From Zygnema cylindricum (taxonomy: Eukaryota > Streptophyta > Zygnematophyceae > Zygnematales > Zygnemataceae): DNA of 64,000 nt. Where the stretch lies: NCBI GenBank assembly GCA_037447655.1, contig JBBHKE010001013.1:268979-332978 (forward strand), given 5' to 3'. Below the pieces are notes generated by a model. That model did no database searches and had not been told where the DNA came from. It saw only the letters and a list, made by a program, of their open reading frames with translations. Within the stretch, counting starts at the first letter, position 1. Every line of letters begins with the position of its first letter. The translations under genes and the position numbers were made by a program. Below, piece after piece: positions 45,617 through 56,287 of this stretch.

Positions 45617-46608
45617 CTAAATTTTTGTGATTTCCCGGTATACTAAATTTTTTTCTTCCCTCTTTTGCGTCACATTTCCCCCGTTTTGTTCATTAAACAT
45701 TGTCCTCTCTTTTATTGCGTCACACCTAAAAATTTTAAACGGTAATTTTTAATACGAACACATAACCTACCGCAAAGCGAGGCCAAAAGCAGCTCAAAAG
45801 GGTTACCAAATGACCACGTAAAGAACGCACGAAATATTATAATACGGAGGCCGTTTTCCGCATTTCACATCGTCGATCGCCGTTAGGGTTAACACAATTC
45901 GGTGCCGCTCTTTTCTGGCTCGTATGAAAGAGCTTTAATACAGAAAAGGTTAGTTAATCCTTAACTCTATTCCAATAAGCGGTGGAAAACCATCCACGTG
46001 TCAAGGACTTTAACTAGAGTTGCTAACACCATAATAACGCCCATCGCTATATGTTTCCTAAAGCTAAAAGCGAACACGCTGTTACGTGTAAAAATACAGT
46101 ACAGTAGTATTGCAACAATAAATACCAAGGGAAGGCTCGTGAATCTTAGTACTGTACCGTCTGTGCAGTTATCAGGCCACACGTGTCTTTATGAAAACAT
46201 TCGCAGTCAGTACGACAGGATCCAAACGACAAATGGAAAGACCTTGCGGCAAAGTCGGCGCAATTCTATTGGCAGAGATGAGCAAGATGGACCGCAAGGT
46301 GTGCCCATTCGACGAAGTAAAAATATATGTCACACTGTTTAATCTCGCGATCGTCAGTTTTGGTTGACAAGTACAGTACTTTTGAGTATAGGATCTGTAC
46401 AAAAGAGTATAGGTCGCTGACAAATGGAGATTTGACTATGGATTTAAAGTTTTAAAGTTTAAACTGTAAACCCGTCCTGTTAGCCTTTTGCCGCAGCCGT
46501 CTATTAACGGCCATCAGAGAGAATCAAAAAGATAACGGCCAAACAGAAAAGGTACGGCTCCTTTTCGCGCTCCTCCACACAATTGGAATGTGCGGGATAA
46601 ACTCGATG
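45617..46608. other. unassigned region
   Basis: ORFs of 71-114 residues on both strands overlap each other and lack domains. No repeat termini found. Confidence 0.35.
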
Positions 46609-46616
46609 ACGATGAT

Positions 46617-47065
46617 CAGAGGTCGCAAAAGTCAAAATTTTAGATAACCGAAACCGACCGCTTTTTTCTTTTCAAAATCTAGAGTACCCGACGCCCGACC
46701 GGGTTATGTCACGCTCCAAAATTGTTAACAGTTACCCGGAACGCGTTTACGAAAAAAAAAAACCCAAACTCGATTTCTCGCGACTACCAGTACCCGCCCG
46801 TACCCTAATAAGTACAAAATTAGTGGTACATCTCCCTTATACCTTCCACGATGCCAAGAGTACAAAGTACAATAATATTGGGTAGTATTGACAGTACAAA
46901 ACCTTCAATTTTTTTCATTTTTTGCTTACCCGACCGTACCCGTTTTTTTTTTTTCGTGAATCACCCGCCCGAATCCGCCCGACCCCCCAAATTTGGCAAC
47001 CGAATCCGTTCCGGATCCGACGCGGGCGGTCGGTTACGGTTTCGGTTAACCATTTGCAACCTCTG
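46617..47065 (+). mobile_element. hAT-like element with target duplication ACGATGAT
   Basis: Starts CAGAGGTCGCAAAAGTC and ends CATTTGCAACCTCTG, flanked by the exact 8-mer ACGATGAT (46609-46616 and 47066-47073). 449 bp. The uninterrupted relative of 39653-40936. Confidence 0.9.
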
Positions 47066-47266
47066 ACGATGATTAGCAGTTTTTGAACGGTGAAGCGTCT
47101 CGATATATCGCTCCTGAAGCAACAAAAATTATCGCCAATTATTATCGCCAATAATATCGGCTGGGATGTGTAGTCTGTGCAAAAGTACCGAATTATGGTA
47201 CGAAAATAAAAGTAGAAACTGGATACTGAGAAATCGGGACCAGGGGGGGGGTTGGAAATTTTATCA

Positions 47267-47390
47267 CAATCCATTCCGTACCAGAGTACACATCGTTGAT
47301 AGTTATCGGTTCGATATTTATTGGTACTCAATCCATTTCGTACCAGATTACATATCGTTGATAGTTATCGGTTCGATATTTATTGGTACT
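47267..47390. repeat. 62-bp tandem duplication
   Basis: Units 47267-47328 and 47329-47390 start CAATCCATT and end TTATTGGTACT with a few differences. They contain GATAGTTATCGGTTCGATAT, a piece of the hAT-like subterminal sequence. Confidence 0.9.
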
Positions 47391-47397
47391 TCACTGC

Positions 47398-47866
47398 CAG
47401 ATGTCGCAATCGGGTACTCGAATCAGTACCCGATCGTTACCCGACCGCCAGCGCCAAATCCGGAACGAATTTGGGTGCAAAATTTTGGGGGCCGGCCGGA
47501 TTCGGGCGGGTGATTGAGAAAAAAAATAAAAAAATTCGGGGTACGGTTGGGTAAGCAAAAAACGAAAAAAAATGAGGGTTTTGTATAGTACTGTACTGTC
47601 CATACTATCCAACATTATTGTACTTTGTACTCTTGGTATCGTGGAAGGTATAAGGGAAATGTACCACTAACTTTGTACTTATTCGGGTACGGGCGGGTAC
47701 GGGTAGTCGCAAGAAATCAACTTTCGGTTAAACTTTCATTTTCGTAAATGCGTATCGGGTAAATGGTAACAATTTAGGAGCGTGACATAACCCGGTCGGG
47801 TATCGGGAGTTCAGATTTTGAAAAAAAAAATTGTCGGTTTCGGGTATCTAAAATTTTGACTTTTGC
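47398..47866 (-). mobile_element. CAGAGGTCGCAA hAT-like element, inverted, right end lost
   Basis: Aligns inverted with 46617-47065: CTTTGTACTCTTGGTATCGT at 47625, GGGTTATGTCACG complement near 47790. The terminal CCTCTG is replaced by a CT-rich tract at 47866. Confidence 0.65.
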
Positions 47867-48060
47867 TCCCTCCCTCCTTTCTTCCCCTCCCTCCCTATCT
47901 CCCTCTCTCCCTCCACCCAAAATAAAAGGAGGGGGGGCGGAAGTTAATGCACAATCTGTCTCACTCTTTACCTCTTCTCCTCCATCTCCCCCTTCTCTCT
48001 CTCCCTCCCTCCCTCTCTCCATCCCTCCTTCCCTCCCAAAAGCTTTGAGGAATCTTCCGG
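47867..48060. repeat. CT-rich tract
   Basis: Degenerate CTCCCTCC repeats with a short AAAATAAAAGGAGGGGGGG interruption. Possibly the leader of the small ORF at 48074. Confidence 0.7.
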
Positions 48061-48073
48061 AAACAAAATCTCC

Positions 48074-48136
48074 ATGAACTTGTCTTTTTGCGAAGGGATT
48101 CTTGTTGGAATATCTATTTTCATCATTACTGCCTAA
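48074..48136 (+). CDS. small hydrophobic ORF, 20 residues
   Basis: MNLSFCEGILVGISIFIITA then TAA, after a CT-rich leader. It could be an upstream or signal-anchor peptide, or chance. Too short for family assignment. Confidence 0.2.
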   Translation: MNLSFCEGILVGISIFIITA

Positions 48137-48165
48137 GAGAGGGAGAGGGAGAAGGAGAGGAAGAG

Positions 48166-48211
48166 GGGGGGGGGGGGGGGGGGGGGGGGGGAGGGGGGGG
48201 GGGGGGGGGGG
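48166..48211. repeat. poly-G tract
   Basis: About 45 bases of G with a single A at 48192, preceded by GAGGGAGAGG repeats. Confidence 0.95.
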
Positions 48212-48558
48212 ATCGTGTCTTCGTTTTGTATCACACGTCCCCTTGTGATATTTGCTACGCCCGACAGGATAACTCTACGATTTTTGGTATAGTACCCAAA
48301 AACGTGTCGCATCGTGGTACCCAACTATTATCACGGTGTAGATATAAGTGATAGGCAAGATTAGGAGGGACAAAGAAAGTACACAGGAGCATGCAGGGGA
48401 ACCAGAATCTTCTCGAACCTTCGTGAACCTATGGTCAATGTTCACCCAATCCGTTCTACAAGCTGGATGAACTTTTCCTTTTTCTATTTGTTGAATGTGT
48501 AATGTACTAGTTTTTGGAATTTGGACATTTTTAACACAATTCGGTATCGATTTGAAAC

Positions 48559-48616
48559 ATGAAGAGTTTAAAACTTGTTAACGTAATTGCTGTTTTTATT
48601 TGCAGTTTGTCTTCAG
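48559..48616 (+). CDS. candidate signal-peptide exon
   Basis: ATG codes MKSLKLVNVIAVFICSLSS and the exon stops in phase 1 at a consensus donor GTATGT. Basic start, hydrophobic core and small residues at the end look like a secretory signal. The next 700 bases are a MITE, so the following exon is not identified. Confidence 0.35.
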
Positions 48617-48724
48617 GTATGTTAAAAAAATATGAATTTTCTCCACACGCGCTTTTAAATGTCTTCTACTAGTTCACAAAACTTTGGATTTTTCCCGTTT
48701 ATACCCAGCGAGACATTTAAAGGC

Positions 48725-49309
48725 GAGAAATTAGAGTTAAATTTCACTGTATTACGTGTTCATTTTTGAACTTCCTCACTTGAACGCGACTTTATTAGAG
48801 TTAAACGCGACTTTATTAGAGTTAAGACACCTTATTAAGGTAAAATGACTCTAATAAAAAAAACAAAGTGCGACGTTATTAGAGTTCAAAAGTACCTTTT
48901 TCGTACGAAAATCAAACAACGTAACTGAAGTGTCGTTTACATTCGAACTACAAGCGTAATTCAGCCGTTCATAAATGTTGACTTTAAATTATGTAACTAC
49001 GCATAATTTACATGTAACCTTCAACGGTGGTCTCGACGTAACTGACACTCAGCGCGACAATAGTACTAACGTCATAATGATGTCAAGATATACGGACTGA
49101 CAGTTTTTGTACGTCTACATAATTTAGTGTTAATAATTACAGCGTGGATAATTATCGCTGACATAACCCAATATAGAGTACCTAAATAAATTAGAGTAAA
49201 ATTCCTCTTTGAAAAAGTTCTATCACATAAATTAGAGTAAATGACTCTAATTATTTTTTTCTCTTTTTTTACTCTAATTTTTTCATTACTCTAATTACGA
49301 TTCGCGGTG
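48725..49309 (-). mobile_element. TA-flanked MITE, 616-bp class, left end decayed
   Basis: The right terminus CTAATTACGATTCGCGGTG ends at 49309. The interior aligns inverted with 40947-41562, including GTACTCTATATTGGGTTATG and its neighbours. The left boundary is approximate. Confidence 0.65.
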
Positions 49310-49311
49310 TA

Positions 49312-49608
49312 CTGTATGTTTGCACCTAACGTAATCTTTTTTTGACTTTTCTTGCCTATAAAATCCAAATTTATAAGTGCACACTCGAAGGCCAAATACT
49401 CGACGGTTGCAGATCCGTTTTCATCATATGAACAATCGGACACGCGAAGCAACGTTGACTGAAGTGGCTGGGGATACATCTGAGTATCCGACGCTACATA
49501 CTGGTGTATATTGAACAGATAGTCAGACACAGATGATCGATATGTACTATGTTGATGACTCGAAAATCCTTGTATCAGACCAATATTCTGTACGGAAGAT
49601 AGCGGCAT
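49312..49608 (-). CDS. unidentified ORF interrupted by a MITE at its 3' end
   Basis: From the ATG at 49608 the frame reads MPLSSVQNIGLIQGFSSHQH, SDYLFNIHQYVASDTQMY, ENGSATVEYLAFECALINLD and GKKSQKKITL. Composition is protein-like and it runs straight into the MITE terminus at 49309. No family recognised; it may be host exon or part of an unknown transposon. Confidence 0.35.
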
Positions 49609-49699
49609 CGTTTTCCATAACGTTATATAAACAATCTAGACGTACGTTATATACATCTCGTAGATTTAATACGTTACGTACACATTTCCATTGTAAGCC

Positions 49700-49945
49700 T
49701 AAGGGAACTTTGCCATGTGCTAAAGTTACAGTTATTTTCTGTCATTTTCCTCCATATCATAGAAAAAAACGTGAAAATCCGCAGCCGTATCAAAAAATTG
49801 GAATTACCACCCTACAAGTTGCATTACCTTTATACTTTATATATACCGCACTTTGTCGTCTAGCACAATGCAGTTTGTCGTCTAACGCGTTTCGACCCAC
49901 TTTCGTGTCCTCACAACTCATCTTCAAACTTTATATAGAATCACC
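49700..49945 (+). repeat. dispersed repeat, copy 1
   Basis: About 240 bases starting near CTAAGGGAACTTTGCCATGT and ending at AACTCATCTTCAAA, matching 58505-58745 with scattered differences. Termini undefined, so the class is unknown. Confidence 0.7.
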
Positions 49946-50217
49946 TCGCGAGATGATTTTAGATAAAGTTCCATGAGGTGAGCGAATAGTCAGATTTTGT
50001 CGCAGGTGTGAGAAATTTCTGACAATTTTTGTGCGCAAAGTACCCAAAAAGTGTCAGGAGTTTTTGACAATTTTTGTACGCGGAGAACCCAAAAAAAACT
50101 CACTGCACGTTTCCAGCCTCTGCATGTCTTTTTTCCGTGCGACTTTTTCCTCACAAGGGCCGTGGAGGGGGTCTCGACCAACGAACGACATTACGCAAAA
50201 GCGAAGTACGTGAAAGC

Positions 50218-50220
<3 letters not shown>

Positions 50221-50294
<74 letters not shown>
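50221..50294. repeat. (CT)n microsatellite at a copia boundary
   Basis: 37 uninterrupted TC units ending two bases before the copia LTR at 50296. A CT-rich tract resumes at 56153 on the other side of the element. Confidence 0.95.
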
Positions 50295-50295
<1 letters not shown>

Positions 50296-50297
<2 letters not shown>

Positions 50298-50748
50298 ATA
50301 GGATCAATATACACAAGGATAGAAGAAAGATAGAGTATGATGCGGAAGCTAGAGACAGCAAGAAGAAGACACTCCAGCAAAAGACAAATATATTTCACCG
50401 GAAGTTTTCCCCTTACAAAAGATAGATTTCTCCCAAACGACTAAGTCCTAAATACTCTCTCTCACGAAACAACAAGTACAGGACAAAAGCACGTCGTATA
50501 AAAGTACGCGCGCGAACTTATCAAAACAACCAACTACCGAAACTACATAAAGTACGCGGTATTGTACGAAACAAACATAACGTCGTACAATACAGGGTAC
50601 TAACGTACTACGCACGCAACACCAAAACCAAACATATAAAACTAAACTAATCACGCCACGCCAAACAAAGCTTCACGTAAACTATATAAAATATAATATA
50701 ATACGACGCTCAACAAAACTGAGACGTCGCTTCACAAAGAACCTAACA
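50296..50748 (-). mobile_element. copia 3' LTR (element H)
   Basis: On the minus strand it starts TGTTAGGTTCTTTGTGAAGC after the polypurine tract AAAGAGAGGGGGA and ends GATCCTATCA. 453 bp. Clearly diverged from its partner at 55720-56152, with several indels. Confidence 0.9.
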
Positions 50749-50782
50749 ATCCCCCTCTCTTTGTGAAACCCCCCCTCTTAAA

Positions 50783-52333
50783 CTAAAACAATCCTAGTTT
50801 AGGTCGTCCACGTAAAAGTACGTCATAAACCGCCGCCTTAGTCAACATGTCCGCGGCTTCCTCTAAAGTCGACACGTACGTAAATTCAATCTCCTTCAAA
50901 ACAACCAAATCTCGTACAAAATGCCACTGGATGCGAATATGTTTTGTTCCCTTGTGAAAGACTGGATTTTTCACAAGCGCCATCGAACTCATGCTGTCAG
51001 TAAAACTCTGCAAGCAACCAATTAAAACGCCCAACTCACCAAGCATCTCCTTAATCCACACAGACGCCTTCGCAAAATGACACGCAGACATATATTCTGA
51101 TTCTGTGGAACTTAGCGCAACCGTAGGTTGGAGTCGCGAACTCCAAGATATTGCCGCGCTGCCCAAAATGAATGCGTACACTGACGTGGATTTTCCACTG
51201 TCGAAATCTCCACCCCAATATGCGTCGCAATAACCGATACACTGCAAAGAGTCCCTTTTGGACGCATACACCAAGCCAAAGTCGATCGTACCAGCCAAAT
51301 AGCGAAATATCCGTTTCACTGCCTCCCAATGATTCTTTTTTGGAGCGTTGCAATAACGACTGACAACTGACACCGCCGACGCAATATCCGGACGCGTGCC
51401 TACACTTAAATACATTAAGCTACCAACTGCTTCACGATATGGAACTAAAACATTTTCTTCCTCTTCGTACTTTCTGTACTGTACTTTTGGATCTAATGGC
51501 GTCGAGACAGATTTCGCGCCAATCATACCAAATCTTGTCAAGACCTCTCTACAGTACTGAGCTTGACTTAATTTAATTACATTCTCGCTGGACCTTATGA
51601 CTTCTATCCCCAAGATGTACCTTACTTCTCCAAGATCTGTAACTTTAAAATGTATACTTAGGTACTCTTTTAACTTATTAATAACAGACAACGTGTCACT
51701 AATCATTAGGAAGTCATCGACATACACAAAAAAAATAATTTGGTCCTTTCCCTCTCCTTTCACATAAACTCCGGAATCCGAAATTGTACGAACAAAACCA
51801 TAATTAGTAAGTACCTTATGAAGACGAAGGTACCAAGTCCTCGGCGCTTGTTTTAATCCATACAAGGATTTTCGCAGCCGCCAATTTTTTCCTCCTTTCG
51901 AGGGCACACCCTCGGGCACCTTCATATACACCTCTTCTTCTAATTCTCCATTTAAAAAGGTCGTTTCTACATCTATTTGATGTATATGCTTATTCCCCGC
52001 GGCCGCAATAGCAATTATCATTCTCAAAGAATCAAACTTAACAACCAGTGCATAAGTTTCCGAATAATCAATCCCCTCTATTTGTTGAAAGCCTTTACAC
52101 ACCAATCTAACCTTATATTTTATTATCTCCCCCGTAGCACCAGTTTTTGTTTTAAATATCCATTTGGCATCAATTGCCTTCTTCCCCTCCGGTAAACTCA
52201 CCTCCTCAAAAGTTTTGTTATCGATAATCGATTTTAGTTCTCTCTCCCACGCCGGTTTCCATTTATCCTCCCAATCCATCCAACTTCGTGCCTCGGCGTA
52301 AGATTGGGGATCGCCGGGCATATTCTCGGTCAA
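50783..52333 (-). CDS. copia reverse transcriptase/RNase H (element H)
   Basis: An intact 516-codon frame. RT: WKPAWERELKSIIDNKTFEE, IDAKWIFKTK, KYKVRLVCKGFQQIEGIDY, QIDVETTFLNGELEEEVYM, LYGLKQAPRTWYLR and the catalytic FVYVDDFLMIS. Connection: VPYREAVGSLMYLSVGTRPD. RNase H: CIGYCDAYWGGDFDSGKSTS, ALSSTESEYMSACHFAKASV, HIRIQWHFVRDLV and AADMLTKA. Catalytic residues appear intact. It is separated from the upstream frame by one in-frame TAG at about 52337. Confidence 0.95.
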   Translation of the reverse strand: MTENMPGDPQSYAEARSWMDWEDKWKPAWERELKSIIDNKTFEEVSLPEGKKAIDAKWIFKTKTGATGEIIKYKVRLVCKGFQQIEGIDYSETYALVVKFDSLRMIIAIAAAGNKHIHQIDVETTFLNGELEEEVYMKVPEGVPSKGGKNWRLRKSLYGLKQAPRTWYLRLHKVLTNYGFVRTISDSGVYVKGEGKDQIIFFVYVDDFLMISDTLSVINKLKEYLSIHFKVTDLGEVRYILGIEVIRSSENVIKLSQAQYCREVLTRFGMIGAKSVSTPLDPKVQYRKYEEEENVLVPYREAVGSLMYLSVGTRPDIASAVSVVSRYCNAPKKNHWEAVKRIFRYLAGTIDFGLVYASKRDSLQCIGYCDAYWGGDFDSGKSTSVYAFILGSAAISWSSRLQPTVALSSTESEYMSACHFAKASVWIKEMLGELGVLIGCLQSFTDSMSSMALVKNPVFHKGTKHIRIQWHFVRDLVVLKEIEFTYVSTLEEAADMLTKAAVYDVLLRGRPKLGLF

Positions 52334-52339
52334 TGATTG

Positions 52340-53625
52340 CTACAAAATAAATGCCTCCGCCGAGGCGGCCGAAATAAAATAATTGGAATTTTTGATATTT
52401 CCACCTTTGCGATCAAATGATAACCGATCCGGCTTCTTTCCCTTCGTCTCACGTTGACTCCTTCGTAATGGAACCTCATTTTCTTTTTCGTTTGCGGATT
52501 TTTCAGTTTGGGTTTCTTCCTCGTGGAAGGAAGCACTCGGAGATTTAGAACCTTTAGATCGGCGAGTGTCCGAAGACATTCGGGAATTTTCACTTCGGTC
52601 ACTTCGGATCTCGTCAAAATTAATTAATTCCGGATGAATTTCGGAATTAGCTTTCCCCCTCTTAATATTGACGACCGGATACGCCTCATTGTGAGAATCC
52701 GAATCATCAAGATGAGGAAAAGAGAGAGATTCATTCACTTCAAGAAAGTCATGATTAGTAGAAAAAATTTCGGAACGAGAAATAGCTACTTTAAGATCCT
52801 CATGGAAATTCACATTACGACTCTCTTCAATTACATGACGAATTGGATCATAAACCCGGTATAAACTCCCTTTAGAGCTATACCCCACAAAAATTCCCAA
52901 CCAACTACGAGAAGAAAATTTACCTCGTCGTTTTACCGATTCGATGTACACCGTGGCTCAACACCCCCAAATTCGCAAGTGATGTAACGAGGGCTTTCGA
53001 CCATACCATAACTCGTGAGGAGTCTTATTGCCTGAAATAGAGGTAAGTCGACGGTTACAAATATAATTAGCCGTTAAGATTGCATCTCCCCATAAATACT
53101 CCTTCCTTCCCGATACGTGAATCATCGAGCGCACCATTTCTTGAAATGTGCGATTTTTGCGCTCAGCGATTCCATTCGATTCCGGTGAGTAAGATGTCGT
53201 AAATTCTTGTCGGATCCCCCATTTCTTGCAATAAGAATCAAACGCCTTAAACTCCCCGCCATTATCCGATCAAACCGCTTTTAATTTTCGCTCACATTGT
53301 CGCTCGGCCATCACATGCCACTCCTCAAATATAGTGGATGCGTCGGATTTATTTTTAAGTAGATATACCCATGTAAATCTCAAATAATCGTCAACAATAA
53401 CCATGATGTATTTGTTTCCCCCCAAACTTTCAGGTTTGACGTCACCGCAAAGATCCACGTGTACCTTTTCAAGTGGATATGTCGATCGAAAATTTATATC
53501 TTTAGTGGGATGCGTTTTCGGATTTGACAACCTTGACTGCAACCGGTACAGCCGTTGACTTTTTCACCTAACGCCTAATCTAAGCCGCGCGTGCAACTGG
53601 CTTATATCGTGCGTTATGAATTGTG
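52340..53625 (-). pseudogene. copia integrase (element H), interrupted
   Basis: Same frame as the reverse transcriptase. EKVHVDLCGDVKPESLGG and YIMVIVDDYLRFTWVYLLKN carry the first catalytic Asp. A TGA near 53269 replaces the Arg before SDNGGEF (second Asp), ESNGIAERKNRT carries the Glu, and another TGA lies near 52953. The C-terminal SWLGIFVGYSSKGSLYRVYD and a Ser-rich linker follow. A frameshift lies between this frame and the protease frame near 53545-53625. Confidence 0.9.
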
Positions 53626-54135
53626 TTATGACGTATGACACATGCGATGGTGCCATAGCGTCAAATCTCCCTTGATTTCGGCGATCTGACCAATAATGCC
53701 GTCATGATTGCGTTTTGGACTTGGTCTCCTCCATAATAGACGGTTGTGAAATGCGTCAGATACTTCTCGTTCGCCAATCGTTATTCCATCAGATCTCCCA
53801 ATCTTGATCGTTGAATCCCCTAAGGCATACACACTTGCACCGGCTCGCTGAATCTGCGACACGCTCAAACTATTTGCAGAGCCGCCCGGTATGTAAAGCA
53901 CATTAAGTAATCGTATCTTGGAGATTCGCTCAGATCCATTTGGTTCTAGCGAAATCAGTTCAAGTCGTACAGTACCAACTATACCGACAGAAAAAATTTG
54001 ACAACAGGCGACCGTGATTACTTTCGGTACGGTCAAAGCGCGCATCTCATTGAAAAGTGTGTCGTCCGTACAAACATGATGCGAGGCGCCGGAGTCGACA
54101 ATCCATTCCTTGTTGTTTTGTGTTCCGTAGGACAA
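53626..54135 (-). CDS. copia protease and gag-pre-integrase segment (element H)
   Basis: EWIVDSGASHHVC carries the DSG catalytic triad of the retroviral-type aspartic protease. Downstream, LYIPGGSANSLSVSQIQRAG and DLTLWHHRMCHTS form the gag-pre-integrase zinc block. It ends at a stop just after the HHRMCH motif. Confidence 0.9.
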   Translation of the reverse strand: MSYGTQNNKEWIVDSGASHHVCTDDTLFNEMRALTVPKVITVACCQIFSVGIVGTVRLELISLEPNGSERISKIRLLNVLYIPGGSANSLSVSQIQRAGASVYALGDSTIKIGRSDGITIGEREVSDAFHNRLLWRRPSPKRNHDGIIGQIAEIKGDLTLWHHRMCHTS

Positions 54136-54261
54136 AGTTTCATTAGTGATGTTTAGCGTGGAAAAGGTGATAGGACCTTCGTCCCTCTCATCGTTTTCCC
54201 CAACGAAGTGTCCATGGCTGCCGAATCGGCCACCACGTCCACCGCTCCCCCCTCTATCAAA

Positions 54262-55659
54262 TCAGCCACCTCCACGTCCATAAAATCTGCCCCTGCAGAC
54301 CGCGACTGCCACGGCCGCCGCCGCCGTCAGATCTCGCATAACATTGGGGACTAATATGTCCCAATTTCTCGCAATAGTCGCACTGTTTCTCTTTATCCGG
54401 GCATGAGGAGGATATATGGCCGGATTTGTTACATCGAAAACATGGCCGGATTTGTTACATCGAAAACATGTGACAAAAGTCTGGTCTTGGAAAAGAGGTT
54501 GACTGGGAAAGTTTCCCCTCTTTTCGATGCTTCTACCCCTTCCCCTAGATCTGCCTCCTCTTCCTCTTCCCCCTCTTCCCCCACGGAGAAAATTTAGATC
54601 CGCGGCTTCTTCAGAGGATTCGTTCAGAGATCCACCCGAGGCCAAAGCTTTAGGAGGACCTCCGCAATTTCTCTCAGTGGTTTTAAGGTAATTCACGATA
54701 AGTGCATAAGTTGGATTCGTTTACGCCCAAAGTATTTATGTAAGATAAGTGAGATTGTCGGGTAATGCATTGATGAGGCCGATCAATTTATCCTCCTTGA
54801 TAATAATCCGGTCGTTATTCAAGAGTTGCTCCACAATTATATTTTATCGCTTGATCGCATCATCAATGAATTCGTTATCCTTTATCTTAAAATGGATAAA
54901 GTCCGTGTAGGCATATTGCCCCTTATTTAAGAGCCCCTTCTCAAATTGGCCTTCGAGCGCCTTCGAACACACATGCGCCGTATCTTGGGTAAGGAAATGA
55001 TCATGCACCGAAGTGGTGCAAGATTGCATGAGGCCGGTGATGGCCGCAAGATTTTTCTTCTTCCAAAGGCGGCGAGCCTTCGGATCGTCGATCGGTATCT
55101 TTTCTTCTTCATTCACGATCTTCCAAAGGTGATGGAGAATGAGTTGCGCCTTGATATGTTTCTTCCATATTTGATTGTTGGATCCGTTAAAGAGGACGAT
55201 CCTCCCCGGCATGGAAGGGATCGGTAACTCGTCATCGGATTCACATTCGAGATCTAAGTCGTTGTCGATCAAACACTTCCCCTTTCGGAAAGCCTCCCTC
55301 AAAATATCGTCATCCTCGACCCCTCCATCCGAAACGATCTCCAAAGAATTCAAGATCGGATCTTCCTCCACCTTAGACTTTCCTTTTCAATTAGCATCTG
55401 AGATGCGTTGATCTACAAGAGTGAGAAAGTGGTCAAACAACTCGTTGAGACGATCTTTGGTTAACACCACCCCTTCTTGTTTCTCTTCATCCGCTTTTGG
55501 AAGTGGGTTGGAGGGAGAGGCCTTCTCAAGAGCCTCTTCTCCGAAGCCGAAATCTTTCACACTCTGATCTGGTGATGACTCGGCCAAATCCGGTAGATCC
55601 GGATTAGGAGCCGCAATAGGAGATGGTGTAGATCAAGACTTTTTCTTCTTTCCCCCCAT
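54262..55659 (-). pseudogene. copia gag (element H), frameshifted in the zinc knuckle
   Basis: The candidate ATG at 55659 meets a TGA after eight codons. The later frame has LFNGSNNQIWKKHIKAQLIL and HHLWKIVNEEEKIP, typical of copia gag, then RGGRGRGGRSRGRGRSIEKR and TCFRCNKSGH of a CCHC knuckle. A perfect 26-bp tandem duplication (54416-54441 and 54442-54467) sits in that knuckle and shifts the frame. A second indel near 54290 appears to return to the original frame. Confidence 0.85.
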
Positions 55660-55705
55660 GGCGCCAAGACTTGTCACCTTGAATACCTCTTAATGGAGCA
55701 AGCTA

Positions 55706-55717
55706 GCTCTGATACCA
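55706..55717 (-). other. primer-binding site of copia H
   Basis: The minus-strand TGGTATCAGAGC is a perfect initiator tRNA-Met primer site. It lies two bases inside the 5' LTR. Confidence 0.9.
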
Positions 55718-55719
55718 CT

Positions 55720-56152
55720 TGATAGGATCTGATCACAAGATAATAGGAGAAAGACTACAAAAATACAAGTGCGGAAGCAAAGACAGCAAGAAGAAGACAC
55801 TCCAGCAAAAAACAAATATATTTCACCGGAAGTTTTCCCCTTACAAAAGGTAATTTTCCCCCAAACGACTAAGTCCAAAATACTCTCTCTCACGAAACAA
55901 CAAGTACAACAAATCGTACGTAGTACCGAAAGTACAGTGACGCACTAATCGACTAGTAGTACCTACGAAACTTCATAAGTACGCGGTACTGCACGAAACA
56001 ACTATACCGCCGTACAAAACTAAAGAACTACGCACGCGAGACAACACCAAACTATATTTAAGCAAACGAATCACATCACACCACACGTAACAACATATAT
56101 TATATTTTAACGCTCAGGATAACTGAGACGTCGTTTCACACAGAATCTAACA
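55720..56152 (-). mobile_element. copia 5' LTR (element H)
   Basis: Minus-strand TGTTAGATTCTGTGTGAAAC to GATCCTATCA, 433 bp. No matching 5-bp duplication is visible outside the two LTRs (TCTCT versus CTTTC). Both flanks are CT-rich, so the target was probably a CT tract. Confidence 0.85.
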
Positions 56153-56287
56153 CTTTCTACCTCTCCTCTCCTCCTCTCCCCTTCTCACTTTCTCCTTTTG
56201 TATCCTTCCCTCTCTCTCCCTCTCTCTCCCTCTATCCCTCACATGCGCCGTTTTTGTTGTCCCTCGTATGTTTATCCTTCTTTCTAG

